This document shows positions 30,953-32,376 of a stretch of DNA of 32,376 nucleotides, piece after piece. Position numbers and translations under genes: made by a program. The notes beneath the pieces are model-generated. The model was not told where the DNA came from, did no database searches, and worked only from the letters and a program-made list of their open reading frames with translations. The first letter of the stretch is position 1, and the number at the start of each line of letters is the position of its first letter. Location of the stretch: positions 1 through 32,376 of the forward strand of contig CAZIOQ010000006.1 in assembly GCA_964540975.1 (NCBI GenBank). The letters run 5' to 3'. The stretch comes from CAZIOQ01 sp964540975. GTDB taxonomy: Bacteria; Patescibacteriota; Microgenomatia; UBA12405; UBA6130.

Positions 30953-32212
30953 TTAAGGAGCAAAAAGAGCCCGATAAGCATTAACCAAACCAGAACCATA
31001 AAGATCATCCTTGCCTGTCGCTCCCAAATCTTCACTTGCCAACTCAAATCTCTGTTGAATTTCCGCCGGACTACAACTGCCATTGGCATCAAAATCGCAT
31101 TTTTCCGGCATTGACAAAAGCAAAGTAACCACGCCAGTAACGTGGGGAGTGGCCATCGAAGTTCCACTTAAAGTTTTATAACTTTTGTTTTTATAAGTAG
31201 AATAAATTTCTACCCCGGGCGCAGCCAAATCAACCTCAGGGCCGCGAGAAGACCAAGAAGCAATAGTTTTTGTTTTGTCAATTGCCGAAACGGCGATGAC
31301 TTCTGGATATTTAGCTGGATACAAAACTGAATTTGAATCAGGACCAGAATTACCGGCAGCAGCCACCACTGCTATCCCGGCCCTAACGGTTTTTTGAATT
31401 GCCTCATGAAAAGAAGCAACATCACTGGTTGTCCCCAAACTCAAATTAACCACCCCAACCTTGTTACTTACTGCCCAATCTAAAGCTTCAATTAGATCAG
31501 AAAGATAACCAGAACCATTTTTGTCCAAAACTTTAAGAGCATAAATTTTTGCCTGGGGAGCAACGCCGACAACACCAAAATTATTATTTTCTGCCCCAAT
31601 TATTCCTACCACATGAGTGCCATGACCATTGTCATCTTCACAGGTTTTTCGCGGGTTAATAAAATTAAGACAACCAACTAAATTGTCATCCAAATCAGGA
31701 TGGTTGCGATTCACGCCAGTATCCAAAACTGCTACCTTAATTCCCAAGCCGGCAGTTGCCGACCAAACTTTGTCCGCTTCAATCAGGGCCACTCCCCAAG
31801 GAAGAACTTGCGAGTTTTCTGCCACCGGGGTTGGAGTTGGTGTCGGAGAAGAAGTCGGTGTTGGTGTTGGTCGACACCAAGGAAGCCAAGGATAACGATC
31901 ACACAAGCTTAAGTTGGCAGGTTGCTTCGGCAAAGCAAAAACCTCAATATCAGGGTCTATCCTTAAAACTCGTGGATCAGCTGCTAATACTCCCGTTGTT
32001 TGCCTTGAAAGAAACACAGTTGCTCCGTTAATCAAACCAAGTCGTTTTTCCGGGGTCAAACGATAAGAGGTAAAAAGATTTTCCTTTTCCTGCTGAGAAA
32101 CTTCTGGTTTAAAAACAACAATTTTTCTTGCCAAAAATTCCCTGGCAAAAACCACTTTCTGGAGAAACAACAAGCTTAAACCAATTAAAAAATACCAAAA
32201 CCAGTTTTTCAT
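30953..32212 (-). CDS. Secreted subtilisin-like serine protease (S8)
   Basis: 419 residues. Signal peptide ~1-23 (ends VVFA). Residues ~28-95 form an inhibitor I9-like prodomain ('KIVVFKPEVSQQEKENLF', 'VLRIDPDIEVFALP'). A Cys-containing Pro/Thr-rich linker (~104-130) precedes the S8 catalytic domain (~138-419) with Asp164 (AVLDTGVNRNHPDL), His197 (DNGHGTHVVGI), Asn288 of the oxyanion hole (AAAGNSG), and Ser352 (LSGTSMATPHVTG). All catalytic residues are intact. The position of the linker between prodomain and enzyme is unusual; most such linkers are at the C-terminus. It should act outside the cell, in nutrition or processing of surface proteins. It has its own consensus-like promoter 6 nt from the start codon, and is monocistronic. 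Confidence 0.94.
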   Translation of the reverse strand: MKNWFWYFLIGLSLLFLQKVVFAREFLARKIVVFKPEVSQQEKENLFTSYRLTPEKRLGLINGATVFLSRQTTGVLAADPRVLRIDPDIEVFALPKQPANLSLCDRYPWLPWCRPTPTPTSSPTPTPTPVAENSQVLPWGVALIEADKVWSATAGLGIKVAVLDTGVNRNHPDLDDNLVGCLNFINPRKTCEDDNGHGTHVVGIIGAENNNFGVVGVAPQAKIYALKVLDKNGSGYLSDLIEALDWAVSNKVGVVNLSLGTTSDVASFHEAIQKTVRAGIAVVAAAGNSGPDSNSVLYPAKYPEVIAVSAIDKTKTIASWSSRGPEVDLAAPGVEIYSTYKNKSYKTLSGTSMATPHVTGVVTLLLSMPEKCDFDANGSCSPAEIQQRFELASEDLGATGKDDLYGSGLVNAYRALFAP

Positions 32213-32218
32213 TGTTTC

Positions 32219-32247
32219 ATTCTAACACTAAAAGAAATTACTGTCAA
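32219..32247 (-). promoter_or_regulatory. Promoter of the S8 protease gene
   Basis: TTGACA (32247-32242), 17-nt spacer, TAGAAT (32224-32219), with the ATG 6 nt after the -10 box, so the mRNA should be leaderless. The remaining 32248-32376 is AT-rich and shows no gene. Confidence 0.75.
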
Positions 32248-32376
32248 CTGCATCAATATGTTTGGGGAACTTTTCAGAGCGCAATATTTTCCTTTGAAAC
32301 GAGACAATTCAACATTTTTCCACCAATTGTGGACAATGTTTTTGATCTATTTGCTCTCTCTTCATACTATATATAC

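Overview
This AT-rich window looks like part of the chromosome of a Patescibacteria/CPR bacterium, most likely of the Microgenomates group. The lineage is an inference from gene content and layout: tandem arrays of short T4SS-type pilins, membrane-anchored and secreted surface proteins, a 23S rRNA interrupted by a group I intron with an I-CreI-like endonuclease, a 23S-5S operon not linked to a 16S gene, and many promoters whose -10 box lies 6-8 nt from the start codon (probable leaderless mRNAs). No taxonomic search was possible.

Layout. 1-2871 (+): the end of an unknown gene, a membrane protein with a degenerate PP2C-like N-terminus and a propeller-like C-terminus, smpB, and the tmRNA gene ssrA, whose 5' end overlaps the smpB stop. 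2907-5112 (-): a two-gene operon of a 7-TM protein and an ATP-grasp ligase fused to a retropepsin-like protease. 5240-7270 (+): a large unrecognised soluble protein. 7320-13554 (-): a surface-apparatus operon of six tandem VirB2/TrbC-like pilins, a secreted clan-A glycoside-hydrolase-like protein and a VirB6/TrbL-like membrane protein. 13603-15843 (-): rho and trxB. 16084-19284 (-): an overlapping operon of an NrnA-like DHH phosphoesterase, a membrane protein with a C-terminal CHAP-like domain, and a membrane-anchored Ig-like protein. 19506-20651 (-): a four-S1-domain ribosomal protein S1.

20790-25367 (-): the rRNA operon. A consensus promoter, a leader with a terminator hairpin and a competing antiterminator strand, tRNA-Ala(UGC), 23S and 5S. 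The 23S carries a 759-nt group I intron placed within the sarcin-ricin loop; its endonuclease ORF has one in-frame amber codon. The 23S also has two long palindromic insertions in helices 25 and 45, and the helix 25 insertion shares a repeat arm with the 3' end of trxB.

25543-27440 (+): decayed genes, namely a frameshifted polytopic membrane protein and an SPFH/stomatin remnant. 27528-29769 (+): yidC, jag/khpB and yvcK. 29766-30812 (-): an AmmeMemoRadiSam-type radical SAM enzyme overlapping yvcK tail to tail. 30953-32212 (-): a secreted subtilisin-like protease with its own leaderless-type promoter.

Working together, the left and middle parts encode cell-surface machinery (pilins, channel, hydrolase-like and CHAP proteins). 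The rest is translation quality control (SmpB/tmRNA), transcription termination (Rho), redox (TrxB), ribosome parts and membrane protein insertion (YidC). The least expected signals are the intron within the sarcin-ricin loop, the attenuator-like rRNA leader, the repeat elements inside 23S rRNA, and the recent sequence homogenisation between two pilin genes.
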